12,623 nt of DNA from Erysipelotrichaceae bacterium (GCA_003520745.1 DOUE01000008.1:1445-14067); one strand, 5' to 3'. Numbered from the stretch's first letter, positions 1-6,901 are shown. The notes: a model not told the origin generated them from the letters alone. A program made the numbers and translations.

Positions 1-175
1 CAAGTTTTATCGCGCGCAATTTTCCTCTTCTCACCAAGACATTCATGTAATCGCGAGAAGTCCCCAAAAATTCTCCGGCTTCTGAGAGCGGAATGTATTG
101 CTGATTTTCTTTGACCCGCCCGACTGAACTGTCGTTCGGGCGGGAATTTTTTATTTCCGGAAAATTATCTGTCAT
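1..175 (-). CDS. N-terminal part of a helix-turn-helix (excisionase-like) protein, cut by the window edge
   Basis: An open frame starts at an ATG (173-175, minus) and runs without a stop for 58 codons off the left edge. After a polar leader of about 27 residues it reads YIPLSEAGEFLGTSRDYMN followed by VLVRRGKLRAIKL. This has the shape of the small MerR/excisionase-type helix-turn-helix: an S-x-x-E-A-x-x-x-L-G first helix, a recognition helix ending in R-R-G-K-L-x-A, and a basic strand. In Patescibacteria such domains often open longer, sometimes membrane-anchored proteins, so the missing part may be large; that is inference. No Shine-Dalgarno precedes the ATG. A 9-bp inverted repeat (115-123/136-144) lies inside residues of about 11-20, before the conserved domain. 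The upstream DNA holds twin operator-like palindromes, so autoregulation is possible. The domain call is fairly firm; the protein family is not known. Confidence 0.6.
   Translation of the reverse strand, partial: MTDNFPEIKNSRPNDSSVGRVKENQQYIPLSEAGEFLGTSRDYMNVLVRRGKLRAIKL
115..144. repeat. G+C-rich inverted repeat inside the partial HTH gene
   Basis: The arms CCCGCCCGA (115-123) and TCGGGCGGG (136-144) pair perfectly over 9 bp with a 12-nt loop. On the plus strand the second arm is followed by AATTTTTTATTT, so it would look like a rho-independent terminator for plus-strand RNA. It lies in A+T-rich surroundings and inside the variable leader of the coding sequence. Confidence 0.6.
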
Positions 176-215
176 GTATTTTCTAAAATTCGTTTTATAC
201 TCAAATTACTCTTAT

Positions 216-254
216 TGATCTGTTATCAGATCAGGTTGATTTGATATCAGATCA
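216..254. promoter_or_regulatory. Two operator-like palindromes 21 bp apart upstream of the HTH gene
   Basis: Site 1 is TGATCTGTTATCAGATCA (216-233) and site 2 is TGATTTGATATCAGATCA (237-254). They match at 16 of 18 positions, and site 1 is a near-perfect palindrome (TGATCTG/CAGATCA arms). The start-to-start distance is 21 bp, two helical turns, so a pair of dimers would bind the same face of the DNA. On the minus strand a TATAAA box (about 194-199) lies just downstream, and site 1 covers the place where its -35 element should be. This fits a repressor or activator site for the gene at 1-175, possibly bound by that gene's own product. Confidence 0.55.
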
Positions 255-298
255 CTAAGTAAATTATAGCAAATTGAAGTGTTATTTTTTGGTAAGAA

Positions 299-340
299 AA
301 CCAAAAATTACTTCAGTCATATCGGCGGTAATTTTTGGTT
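299..340. repeat. Perfect 13-bp hairpin
   Basis: The arms AACCAAAAATTAC (299-311) and GTAATTTTTGGTT (328-340) are exact reverse complements around a 16-nt loop. The stem is A/T-rich and has no strong G+C core, so it is a weak terminator candidate or a protein-binding dyad. No gene is directly attached to it. Confidence 0.5.
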
Positions 341-386
341 AAAAATAGCCCGTATAAAATTGCCTTAAAAAGCGCTTCTAGAAAGC

Positions 387-425
387 AAAAAAAGCCCGAT
401 GTAGCATTTTACTTCGGCGCTTTTT
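387..425 (-). terminator. Rho-independent terminator downstream of the IVP gene
   Basis: On the minus strand AAAAAGCGCCGA pairs with TCGGGCTTTTTTT across a 14-nt loop, with one bulged C, and the second arm ends in a run of seven T. It is the first strong terminator after the minus-strand gene at 652-1005. It would also work, less cleanly, for plus-strand RNA because TTTTT follows the stem there too. Confidence 0.55.
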
Positions 426-587
426 AGAAAAATTCGACTAAAATTGAACTAAAATCACTAAATTAACCGCTTATTTGCTAAAATTAAATAGATATTAAAT
501 GAAATAATCGCGTTTTTTTATTTACACAAAGCCAAATAAATGCGATATGGCCTTGCAACTAATAATTCTTAATTACAAGTATAAAAT

Positions 588-615
588 TCTAAACCCCAAT
601 ATCTAAACTCTAAAC
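588..615. repeat. Left 7-bp-period array (TCTAAAC units)
   Basis: Four 7-bp units lie in register: TCTAAAC (588-594), a degenerate CCCAATA (595-601), TCTAAAC (602-608) and TCTAAAC (609-615). The unit is the reverse complement of GTTTAGA, the unit of the array on the other side of the IVP gene. Confidence 0.6.
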
Positions 616-651
616 AATTTTAAAATTCAAATATTAAATTTTCCAAACAAG

Positions 652-1005
652 TTATTTGTATTTTTCCAATATCGAACCAAATATTTTCATCAATTCAGTT
701 TCTTCCATAGTTAATTTTTTTCTTTCATCTTCCGACTCGACACTAACTAATCCCAACCAATAGCGGGTCTCTTTTGCTTCTTTACGACAAATTTTTACCC
801 TCATAATAAAATCTTTTTTACTCAGTGATTCATTGGCCTCTATGTAGTTAGCGCCGATTGAGCCAGAAGATCTTATCACTTGCTTACCATCCTCTATATT
901 GGAAATTGTCTTTGGTAATTTTTTAACAAATTCCCTAACATTCATAGCAAACATAAATGTTCTGTCTTCTAAATTATATTGTTTTGCACCTTGAATTTCG
1001 ATCAT
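652..1005 (-). CDS. Four-helix-bundle protein of the 23S rRNA intervening-sequence (IVP) family
   Basis: The 117-residue protein has the length and order expected of the family: an N-terminal ED(R)TFxFAxxVREFVKKLP helix (residues of about 12-32), a second helix with the signature QVIRSSGSIGANYIEA (about 42-57), then SLSKKDFIMRVKICRKEAKETRYWL (about 60-84) and a last helix to the C-terminus. These small proteins were first found encoded in insertions within 23S rRNA genes. Relatives are common as stand-alone genes in Patescibacteria and Bacteroidota, and the Avd protein of diversity-generating retroelements has the same fold. Their function is not known; a nucleic-acid-binding pentamer is assumed from structures. 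No rRNA, reverse transcriptase or template repeat is visible here. The ATG has no Shine-Dalgarno. The gene sits between inverted 7-bp-period arrays (588-615 and 1014-1048), suggesting a small mobile cassette. Confidence 0.85.
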   Translation of the reverse strand: MIEIQGAKQYNLEDRTFMFAMNVREFVKKLPKTISNIEDGKQVIRSSGSIGANYIEANESLSKKDFIMRVKICRKEAKETRYWLGLVSVESEDERKKLTMEETELMKIFGSILEKYK

Positions 1006-1013
1006 TGGGATTT

Positions 1014-1048
1014 GTTTAGTATTTAGAGTTTAGTGTTTAGGATTTAAA
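1014..1048. repeat. Right 7-bp-period array (GTTTAGD units)
   Basis: Five 7-bp units lie in register: GTTTAGT (1014-1020), ATTTAGA (1021-1027), GTTTAGT (1028-1034), GTTTAGG (1035-1041) and ATTTAAA (1042-1048). They are inverted relative to the array at 588-615 and begin 9 bases upstream of the IVP start codon. Confidence 0.65.
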
Positions 1049-1125
1049 AATCATTTTAAAACGCCCATAATAATTTAATTTTCCTCGATTCTTCTATCAC
1101 TGTTTATTATTTAGATTTATTATCC

Positions 1126-1153
1126 ATAATTCACAATTCATGATTCATAATTC
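1126..1153. repeat. Four tandem 7-bp units of ATAATTC type
   Basis: The units ATAATTC, ACAATTC, ATGATTC and ATAATTC follow each other without gaps at 1126-1153, between the IVP gene and the end of leuS. This kind of degenerate ATTCAT minisatellite is frequent in intergenic DNA of candidate-phyla genomes; the taxonomic weight of that is my recollection, not a search. Confidence 0.6.
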
Positions 1154-1204
1154 AATGTCTGCCCCCGCCCGAAATATGGCTACCAGGGCTAAAAAACGGC
1201 TATT

Positions 1205-3601
1205 TCACAACACGATGTTGATTAAGCGATTTGGAACGACAATTATCTTCTTGGCAGTTTGATTGTCGACATATTTTTTAACAATTTCGCGCGATAGCGC
1301 TAATTTTTCGAGTTCGAGACGCCCCATATTTTTTGAGACCTTGATCTTGTCGCGCGTCTTGCCATTGATTTGAATAATCAATTCATAGTCCCCTTCTTCA
1401 AGAAGCGTCGACTTATATTTCGGCCAAGATTCCAAATGGATTGATTTTTTATTCCCCAATATCGCCCAAAGTTCCTCGCTGAAATGCGGCGCGAACGGCG
1501 CCAGCAATTTCAAAAATGTTTCCGCATTATTTTTTGAAATGTCCTTCCTTTCCATTTCATTAAACAAAATCATCAGCGCGCTGACAGCCGTATTGAAGCG
1601 GAAATTTTCGATATCCTCTCCCACTTTCTTTATCGTCCGATGTAGTAATTTAGTAAGTTCTTTATTAGAATTTGCCACCTTTCGGGTGGTCACCCGCAGA
1701 GTGAAAAATTTATTATATATTCTTTCCAAAAATCTTGTAATGCCCAAAACGCCTGTGGGACTCCATGGCCCGCCTTGGCTATATTCCCCCATAAAACACA
1801 GATACATTCTAATGGCATCGGCGCCATATTTGCCGACTAAATCATCCGGATCGGCCACATTACCCCTTGATTTTGACATTTTTTGACCGTCGGAACCAAG
1901 AATAATACCCTGATGGCGCAATGCCTTAAATGGCTCATTAAATGTTACATATCCTAATTTTTTTAAGACCTTCACAAAAAAGCGGGCGTAAAGCAGATGC
2001 AGCACCGCATGTTCGGCGCCTCCGACATAGAGGTCGACCGGCAGCCAATGCTTCAAAAGCCTCGGGTCGGCGATCGCATCCTTGTTTTTCGGATCGATGA
2101 ACCGCATATAGTACCAGCACGACCCCGCCCATTGCGGCATCGTGTTGGTTTCGCGTCTGCCTTTAACCCCGTCGATTTCCACGTCCAGCCAATCCTTCGC
2201 ATGCGATAGCGGGCTTTCGCCGGTGGTCGAAGGTCGATAGTCGGCGACTTCGGGCAGTTCCAAGGGGAGTTCTTGAATGTCGACCGTCCGTTGCGTCCCG
2301 TCTTCCATCGTGATGACGGGGATCGGTTCACCCCAGTAGCGTTGGCGCGAAAACAACCAGTCACGCAGTTTATAGGTGACTTTGGCTTCTCCCAAGCCAT
2401 TCTCTTTCAGCCAATTGTTCATGGTGGCCAAAGCGTCTTCTTTGTTCATGCCGTCGATGAACCCGGAATTGATGTGGAGTCCGTCGCCGGTATACGCTTC
2501 GACATCGATGTTTCCGCCTTCCAACACCGGGATGATGTCCAGGTTGAACTTCTTGGCGAATTCATAGTCGCGTTCGTCATGGGCAGGAACGGCCATGATG
2601 GCACCCGTCCCATAGGCGGCAAGCACGTAGTCGGCGATCCAGATCGGCACTTTCTTCTGGTTGACCGGGTTGATCGCATAGGCCCCCGTGAACACGCCGC
2701 TCTTGTCTTTGTTCAAGTCGGTCCGTTGGAGGTCGGATTTGGTCGCGCACGCCGCGACGTAGGCGTCGACTTCCGCTTTACGGTCGAGCGTCGTGATTTG
2801 GGAGACGAAAGGATGTTCGGGCGCCAGGACGCAATACGTCGCCCCGAACAGGGTGTCGCTGCGCGTGGTGAACACGGTGAATTCTTTTTGATGCCCGTCG
2901 ACTTTGAATTCGACATAGGCCCCGACCGATTTCCCGATCCAGTTGATTTGCATCTCTTTGGTGGATTGGGGCCATTCGACCAATTCCAAATCCTCCAGCA
3001 AGCGTTCCGCATACTGCGTGATACGCAATACCCATTGGCGCATCGGGACGCGATACACCGGGAAATCCCCGCGTTCGCTCTTGCCGTCGATGACTTCTTC
3101 GTTGGCCAACACGGTTCCTAAGTCCGGACACCAGTTGACGGGGATTTCATCCACGTACGCCAAGCCGCGATTGAACAGTTGGGTGAAGATCCACTGCGTC
3201 CACTTGTAGTAGTCGGGGTCGGTGGTGGAAATCTCACGGTCCCAGTCATAGGAAAGACCCAGCGATTTGATCTGGTTTTTAAACGTTTCGATGTTCTTCT
3301 TGGTGAATCCGGCCGGATGGTTCCCCGTATTCAGAGCGAATTGTTCGGCAGGAAGTCCAAAGGCATCCCAGCCCATCGGGTGGAGCACATTGAACCCTTG
3401 CATCCGTTTCATGCGGGCGATGATGTCCGTGGCGGTATACCCTTCCGGATGACCGACATGCAGACCGTTCCCCGAGGGATACGGGAACATGTCCAAGACA
3501 TAGAATTTGGGTTTCGAGAAATCCCAGACATCGGTCTTGAAGACCTTGTTTTCTTCCCAAACCTGTTGCCATTTCTTCTCTGCGCTGCGATGGTTGTACA
3601 T
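1205..3601 (-). CDS. leuS: Leucyl-tRNA synthetase, bacterial type, with a mosaic (chimeric) sequence
   Basis: It charges tRNA-Leu in the cytoplasm. The start is the ATG at 3601, not the in-frame TTG at 3616, because AGGAGG lies 6 nt before the ATG and that TTG precedes it; this gives 798 residues, close to the family's usual size. In order: the class I HVGH signature (about residue 48), zinc/connective and CP1 editing domain (TTRSDTLFG near 247, AVPAHDERD near 338), conserved GGAEHAVLHLLYARFF (about 527-542), KMSKS (about 575), anticodon-binding helices and the C-terminal domain ending VPNRLINIVL. All key motifs are intact. What is odd is the base use. Sampled 60-base rows in 2041-2280 have 32-36 G+C, while rows in 1261-1380 and 1561-1740 have 20-26. 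The change falls near 1980, in the AEHAVLHLLYARFF segment. Regulation is by the T-box upstream. Confidence 0.93.
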   Translation of the reverse strand: MYNHRSAEKKWQQVWEENKVFKTDVWDFSKPKFYVLDMFPYPSGNGLHVGHPEGYTATDIIARMKRMQGFNVLHPMGWDAFGLPAEQFALNTGNHPAGFTKKNIETFKNQIKSLGLSYDWDREISTTDPDYYKWTQWIFTQLFNRGLAYVDEIPVNWCPDLGTVLANEEVIDGKSERGDFPVYRVPMRQWVLRITQYAERLLEDLELVEWPQSTKEMQINWIGKSVGAYVEFKVDGHQKEFTVFTTRSDTLFGATYCVLAPEHPFVSQITTLDRKAEVDAYVAACATKSDLQRTDLNKDKSGVFTGAYAINPVNQKKVPIWIADYVLAAYGTGAIMAVPAHDERDYEFAKKFNLDIIPVLEGGNIDVEAYTGDGLHINSGFIDGMNKEDALATMNNWLKENGLGEAKVTYKLRDWLFSRQRYWGEPIPVITMEDGTQRTVDIQELPLELPEVADYRPSTTGESPLSHAKDWLDVEIDGVKGRRETNTMPQWAGSCWYYMRFIDPKNKDAIADPRLLKHWLPVDLYVGGAEHAVLHLLYARFFVKVLKKLGYVTFNEPFKALRHQGIILGSDGQKMSKSRGNVADPDDLVGKYGADAIRMYLCFMGEYSQGGPWSPTGVLGITRFLERIYNKFFTLRVTTRKVANSNKELTKLLHRTIKKVGEDIENFRFNTAVSALMILFNEMERKDISKNNAETFLKLLAPFAPHFSEELWAILGNKKSIHLESWPKYKSTLLEEGDYELIIQINGKTRDKIKVSKNMGRLELEKLALSREIVKKYVDNQTAKKIIVVPNRLINIVL

Positions 3602-3616
3602 AGTTGTCCTCCTCAA

Positions 3617-3644
3617 TAAAAAAACGCCCCATCTAAGGACGTTT
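3617..3644 (-). terminator. T-box regulated terminator
   Basis: On the minus strand AAACGTCC and GGGGCGTTT pair across TTAGAT and are followed by TTTTTTT. The left arm directly follows the T-box sequence, so antiterminator and terminator are mutually exclusive, as in the classical mechanism. Confidence 0.85.
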
Positions 3645-3827
3645 GACGCGGTACCACCTTAGTTCACGGAATACATTCCGTGCCCTTGACACCGATAACG
3701 GGGTGATCCGAAGAAGTTGCGACCCTTCTTAGCTCAAAGCCGAGTTCAAGTTTCCGTCACGCCCTCTTACACCAACCGAAGGCTCTCTTTGGATCCGAAA
3801 CACCTTACTATTGCTTCTCTTCGCTAC
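3617..3827 (-). promoter_or_regulatory. Leucine T-box leader of leuS
   Basis: The minus strand carries the T-box core AAGGTGGTACCGCG (3660-3647) that base-pairs with the uncharged tRNA acceptor end. Upstream are the stem I AGTA motif, a GGTTGGTG-type segment near 3775, and a specifier context GAACTC with codon CTC at 3744-3742. CTC is a leucine codon and matches the downstream gene. Uncharged tRNA-Leu should favour the antiterminator and allow read-through into leuS. The leader has its own promoter and ends in the terminator at 3617-3644. Confidence 0.93.
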
Positions 3828-3833
3828 AAGAAA

Positions 3834-3862
3834 AGGTTACTCTGAAACGTCCTAAAAGTCAA
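3834..3862 (-). promoter_or_regulatory. Sigma-A-like promoter of the leuS T-box transcript
   Basis: On the minus strand TTGACT (3862-3857) is followed after exactly 17 bp by TAACCT (3839-3834). The -35 is a 5/6 match and the -10 is weak. Transcription would start near 3827, giving a leader of about 225 nt. Confidence 0.6.
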
Positions 3863-3878
3863 GCGCGTATGACGGAAT

Positions 3879-3915
3879 GGAAAACGCGCCGTATTAGGGT
3901 ACCGCCGCGTTTTCC
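3879..3915 (-). terminator. Hairpin after the three-gene operon, probable terminator
   Basis: The arms GGAAAACGCG (3879-3888) and CGCGTTTTCC (3906-3915) are exact 10-bp inverted repeats with a 17-nt loop. They lie 22 bp after the stop codon of the mutase-like gene and before the leuS promoter. On the minus strand only TTTT is present inside the second arm and no T tract follows, so termination strength is uncertain. Confidence 0.5.
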
Positions 3916-3937
3916 ATCGTGTTCGATCCGTCTGGTT

Positions 3938-5800
3938 TCATGGCTTGATCGCTAACGATCCCACGTTTTTCATGGCGAAAGCCACCCGGACTTGCGCATC
4001 CACGGTTCTTCCCTTGTCGTCGCACAACACCGTCGACCCGTCGAGCACTCGCGAGCCAAACGCCGTGGCGTTGGGGAACGCTTCCACGTTCCCCCAAAGA
4101 TAGGGGGTCGGCAGAAAGCCGCTCGCGAAAATCGCATACAACCCTTCGGGGGTATACGGTTCGTCGATGGATTTCTCGATCCCTTCCAGGACGATGTTCG
4201 CTTCGTCGACGAAGTTTTTTGTCCTGGCAACGATTTCTTCTTCGAATCGTCCCTGATCCGCTTTCTTCGCATTCTTCAACGTACGGTAATGCCGGATCGC
4301 GCCCAACGTGATTTTGATGCTTTCGTCGATGACCGGCGGGGTCGCCAGATAAAGCGCCTCGCTATAACTGACGACATGGACGATGTTTGGGCTAGAGTTG
4401 TCGTCGGGTTCGATGTCATCCATCAGCATGCTTACGCTTGCCAGTTGGATTTTCGCCAGGGTTTCATCCGGAGCGAAATAGTCCAACCCGGCACGGGGTT
4501 GAAGATAGATGTGGAACGAGTCGTCGGACAAGGGGCGGATCAACTGTAGGATCGCACGGGCTTTGGCGAGATCGACGATCCCCCAGGTGGATCGCGGCGT
4601 ATTCAGCATGACCTGAAGGATGAAATCGTTGATGCCGTAATGCTTCGCCGTTCTGGCGGCAAGGACGGCGGATACGATGTAGGTGACGTCGTCGGAACCC
4701 CGAAACGCGAAATGATGCGGGGTATTGGGCTCGAACGGTTTCTTCGTGGACGCGATATAGCGCAACGTCTCGCAATGTTGCTTCAAATTGGTTAATAGAT
4801 CGTTCTCCCCCCTGCCGTCGAGTTGGTTGAACCACCACAGCGACAGGGCGTGCCAAGCGATGTTGAGGGTTTCTTCGTGGACGACGGCCAATCGGTCGAC
4901 GTTCTTGGTCCCGGAGTACGTACGGACCAACATCGGTCGGCAAGCCTCGTAGATCCTTTCGTACTCATTGGGCGTTTGGATCGGAACGCCTCCGCCATTG
5001 GGCAGACCGCTCCAGTCCTCGTTGAATCTTGACTGTGTCAACTGCGACGATCCGATGGAACAGATGTCCAGGTACCCGGTCTTCGCCAATCGGCGGCACC
5101 ATTCTTCAAATTCCGCAACGGCTTCTTCACGATGTTGTTTATACGGTCCGACATGCGCCCGCGTCAGCGGGAGATCCGACCTTTTCCGATGATCGGCTAG
5201 ACGATCGACAAGACGGTCCTGGCGATTCCCGAAACCGGGATAATCCCCTTTGATACTCGGTTCAACCTCTTCATACTTCTTCGATTCGATGTACTCGCGT
5301 GCGATGTCCATCAAAAACGCGTCATACCGGCTTCCGACCTGCAAATTCAAGGGGATCTGGTCCTTGGGGACGTCCATGCGCAGGAGCGTTTCCATGAACC
5401 CTTCCGAACCGATGAAGGTGACCACGTCTTGTCCATGATCTTTTTTGATGCGGCGGCAACTTTCGGGTAGTCCGGCGAAATAAACGTTTACGATCGTTCC
5501 GCCTTCGCGTACGAAAAGCCGCTTCGTGTGAAGCGTATCGATGATCCGATGCATGATTTTCTGCGCGTCGTCTGGGTCGAGGCGATAACTGATGCCCAAA
5601 TGCGTAATCCGGTTCGTCCCGATCCATTCCATGAAGACGTCTTGATTCTTCAGGGAATGAAGGTCGTTGGCCGCGATACTGACATCACGGTTCGCGACGA
5701 CGACCGTCTCGCCGCATTCCGATAAAAAGCCTTTGATCGCATTGATCCCTAACGTATGCGCATCGAGCGCAGGTTTGACGAGTCCGTAGATTTTTTTCAA
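3938..5800 (-). CDS. Cobalamin-dependent mutase-like protein (B12-binding domain fused to a catalytic domain)
   Basis: Residues 1-130 form a B12-binding Rossmann-like domain. It has the DxHxxG motif (D13-A-H15-T-L-G18), in which the His replaces the lower ligand of cobalamin, a GISYRL strand end near 70-74 (compare the SxL motif) and GG at 100-101. Residues of about 180-600 are a large domain without a motif I can name firmly. Its NGGGVPIQTPNEYERIYEA (268-286) and QPRAG (434-438) segments and overall size fit the TIM-barrel subunit of a glutamate-mutase-type carbon-skeleton mutase. Such enzymes move a group by a radical made from adenosylcobalamin. In classical glutamate mutase the two parts are separate proteins; here they are fused. 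Translation starts at TTG (5800), chosen because AAGGAGG sits 7 nt upstream; the codon overlaps the previous stop as TTGA. Last gene of the operon. Substrate unknown; a methyltransferase-like corrinoid protein is the main alternative. Confidence 0.65.
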   Translation of the reverse strand: MKKIYGLVKPALDAHTLGINAIKGFLSECGETVVVANRDVSIAANDLHSLKNQDVFMEWIGTNRITHLGISYRLDPDDAQKIMHRIIDTLHTKRLFVREGGTIVNVYFAGLPESCRRIKKDHGQDVVTFIGSEGFMETLLRMDVPKDQIPLNLQVGSRYDAFLMDIAREYIESKKYEEVEPSIKGDYPGFGNRQDRLVDRLADHRKRSDLPLTRAHVGPYKQHREEAVAEFEEWCRRLAKTGYLDICSIGSSQLTQSRFNEDWSGLPNGGGVPIQTPNEYERIYEACRPMLVRTYSGTKNVDRLAVVHEETLNIAWHALSLWWFNQLDGRGENDLLTNLKQHCETLRYIASTKKPFEPNTPHHFAFRGSDDVTYIVSAVLAARTAKHYGINDFILQVMLNTPRSTWGIVDLAKARAILQLIRPLSDDSFHIYLQPRAGLDYFAPDETLAKIQLASVSMLMDDIEPDDNSSPNIVHVVSYSEALYLATPPVIDESIKITLGAIRHYRTLKNAKKADQGRFEEEIVARTKNFVDEANIVLEGIEKSIDEPYTPEGLYAIFASGFLPTPYLWGNVEAFPNATAFGSRVLDGSTVLCDDKGRTVDAQVRVAFAMKNVGSLAIKP

Positions 5801-6879
5801 TCGGCGACCTCCTTGGCGATCGGTTGATGCATGTTGAAGAATTCTTCAACATCCCATCGGCCGATTTCCCGAAAGTCGATCCCGTAGAGGCTGTTCGCCA
5901 AATCCAATACGAGTTGAAGATACTTGTGCGGGGTGTTGGCCAATTTGGCGAGTTCCAAGATCGGAACGATCCCGGTCGGGATGTCCTCGAAAATATATCG
6001 GGTGTTAATATCGTCAGGCGAAGAGATTTCGTTGTATTGCGTCGTTTCCTGGAGCGATCCATACAGGTTTTCACTTGCGACCCCATACACGTCGCTTAAC
6101 CATTGCTGGGCAGTGTGCAGCGGATACCCGAAATATTCCGCCAACTGAACCCTCTCAAGATCGAGCTTCTCCAAAAATTTCGCGATGGTCGGGGTGATCC
6201 CTTCTTTGTAATGCAGATAGGTTTCTTCACATTCGATGCGCCCGATGTTCATCAACGAAGCGAACGGATGGAAAATCATCCCGATGTTCGCCAACGACGT
6301 GACGACGACGGATTCCGCCGGTCTCATCATGGGGAACGAGTGGATCAGATCGTCATAGACGCTCATCGTGTGTTCCGGGGTCAACGCCGCCACTTGGACA
6401 AGTTTTTTCCTGGCGAAGACTTGACTGACCCCCGGGCGCACTTTCCGTGACGTCAGTGTGAACGTATCGGTTTCCGCGATGGGCAGGTCGATTTCCAGTC
6501 CCGCTTCCCGTAGGTATTTCGTGAACATGAACGCACCTAACGTGCGTCCGGGATTGATGACGATCTTGTGGTTCGGTTTAAGGTATTTCGCCATCTTGGA
6601 GGCGATGTCCTGATGGGCATGCGCCGGGATACAGACCATGATGACATCGGATCGATCCAGAGCGTCCTTCAGGTTCGAAGTGGCATAGACACCTTTCACC
6701 ATCGTATTGATCATCCCTTGAAGTTCGATACCGCCATAGGATTTAATCTGGTCGATGACGATTTTCGTCCGATTGTAGAGAACGGTCGTATTCCCCAAAT
6801 ACTGTAGGTACGCGGCCAGCGCCTGCCCGCCATGCCCGGCACCGATGACACAATAATTGATGTTTTTTCTTTTTTGCAT
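5797..6879 (-). CDS. NAD(P)-dependent octopine/nopaline-type dehydrogenase
   Basis: The 360-residue protein begins with a Rossmann fold. Strand VIGAGHGGQALAAYL (11-25) carries the dinucleotide loop GxGxxG (13-18), and after the second strand comes YNRT, where an Arg suggests NADP(H) preference (inference). The C-terminal helical domain holds N198 and the HP pair (H204-P205) in SLANIGMIFHP, the catalytic region of the octopine dehydrogenase family, and a GYPLHTAQQW segment. Family members join an amino acid's amino group to an alpha-keto acid by reductive condensation, or run the reverse oxidation; the staphylopine and pseudopaline synthases are relatives. No nicotianamine-synthase-like or metal-transport gene is present, so a metallophore is not supported. 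The ATG has GGAGG upstream; the gene follows the ATP-grasp gene after 22 bp and overlaps the mutase start by 3 bases, so expression is coupled. Confidence 0.82.
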   Translation of the reverse strand: MQKRKNINYCVIGAGHGGQALAAYLQYLGNTTVLYNRTKIVIDQIKSYGGIELQGMINTMVKGVYATSNLKDALDRSDVIMVCIPAHAHQDIASKMAKYLKPNHKIVINPGRTLGAFMFTKYLREAGLEIDLPIAETDTFTLTSRKVRPGVSQVFARKKLVQVAALTPEHTMSVYDDLIHSFPMMRPAESVVVTSLANIGMIFHPFASLMNIGRIECEETYLHYKEGITPTIAKFLEKLDLERVQLAEYFGYPLHTAQQWLSDVYGVASENLYGSLQETTQYNEISSPDDINTRYIFEDIPTGIVPILELAKLANTPHKYLQLVLDLANSLYGIDFREIGRWDVEEFFNMHQPIAKEVAD

Positions 6880-6901
6880 CTTTCGATCCTCCGATTTACG
6901 T

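Larger units (their letters stand above)
176..651. other. A+T-rich intergenic stretch with operators, hairpins and minisatellite
   Basis: I see no convincing gene in these 476 bases. They hold two 18-bp palindromic sites (216-254), a long hairpin (299-340), a terminator (387-425), a weak TTTATTT/AAATAAA dyad (517-540) and the left 7-bp-period array (588-615). The rest is low-complexity A+T-rich sequence. Confidence 0.6.

Noticed and set aside
652..1005. Diversity-generating retroelement (Avd-like protein)
   Set aside because: The fold is related, but there is no reverse transcriptase and no template/variable repeat pair in the window.
2273..3121. 282-codon open frame on the plus strand, antisense to leuS
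   Set aside because: It lies wholly within the G+C-richer part of leuS, has no ribosome site or recognisable domain, and arises from codon bias of the real gene.
5797..6879. Opine metallophore (staphylopine-like) cluster
   Set aside because: No nicotianamine-synthase-like gene and no metal transporter or exporter accompanies the dehydrogenase.
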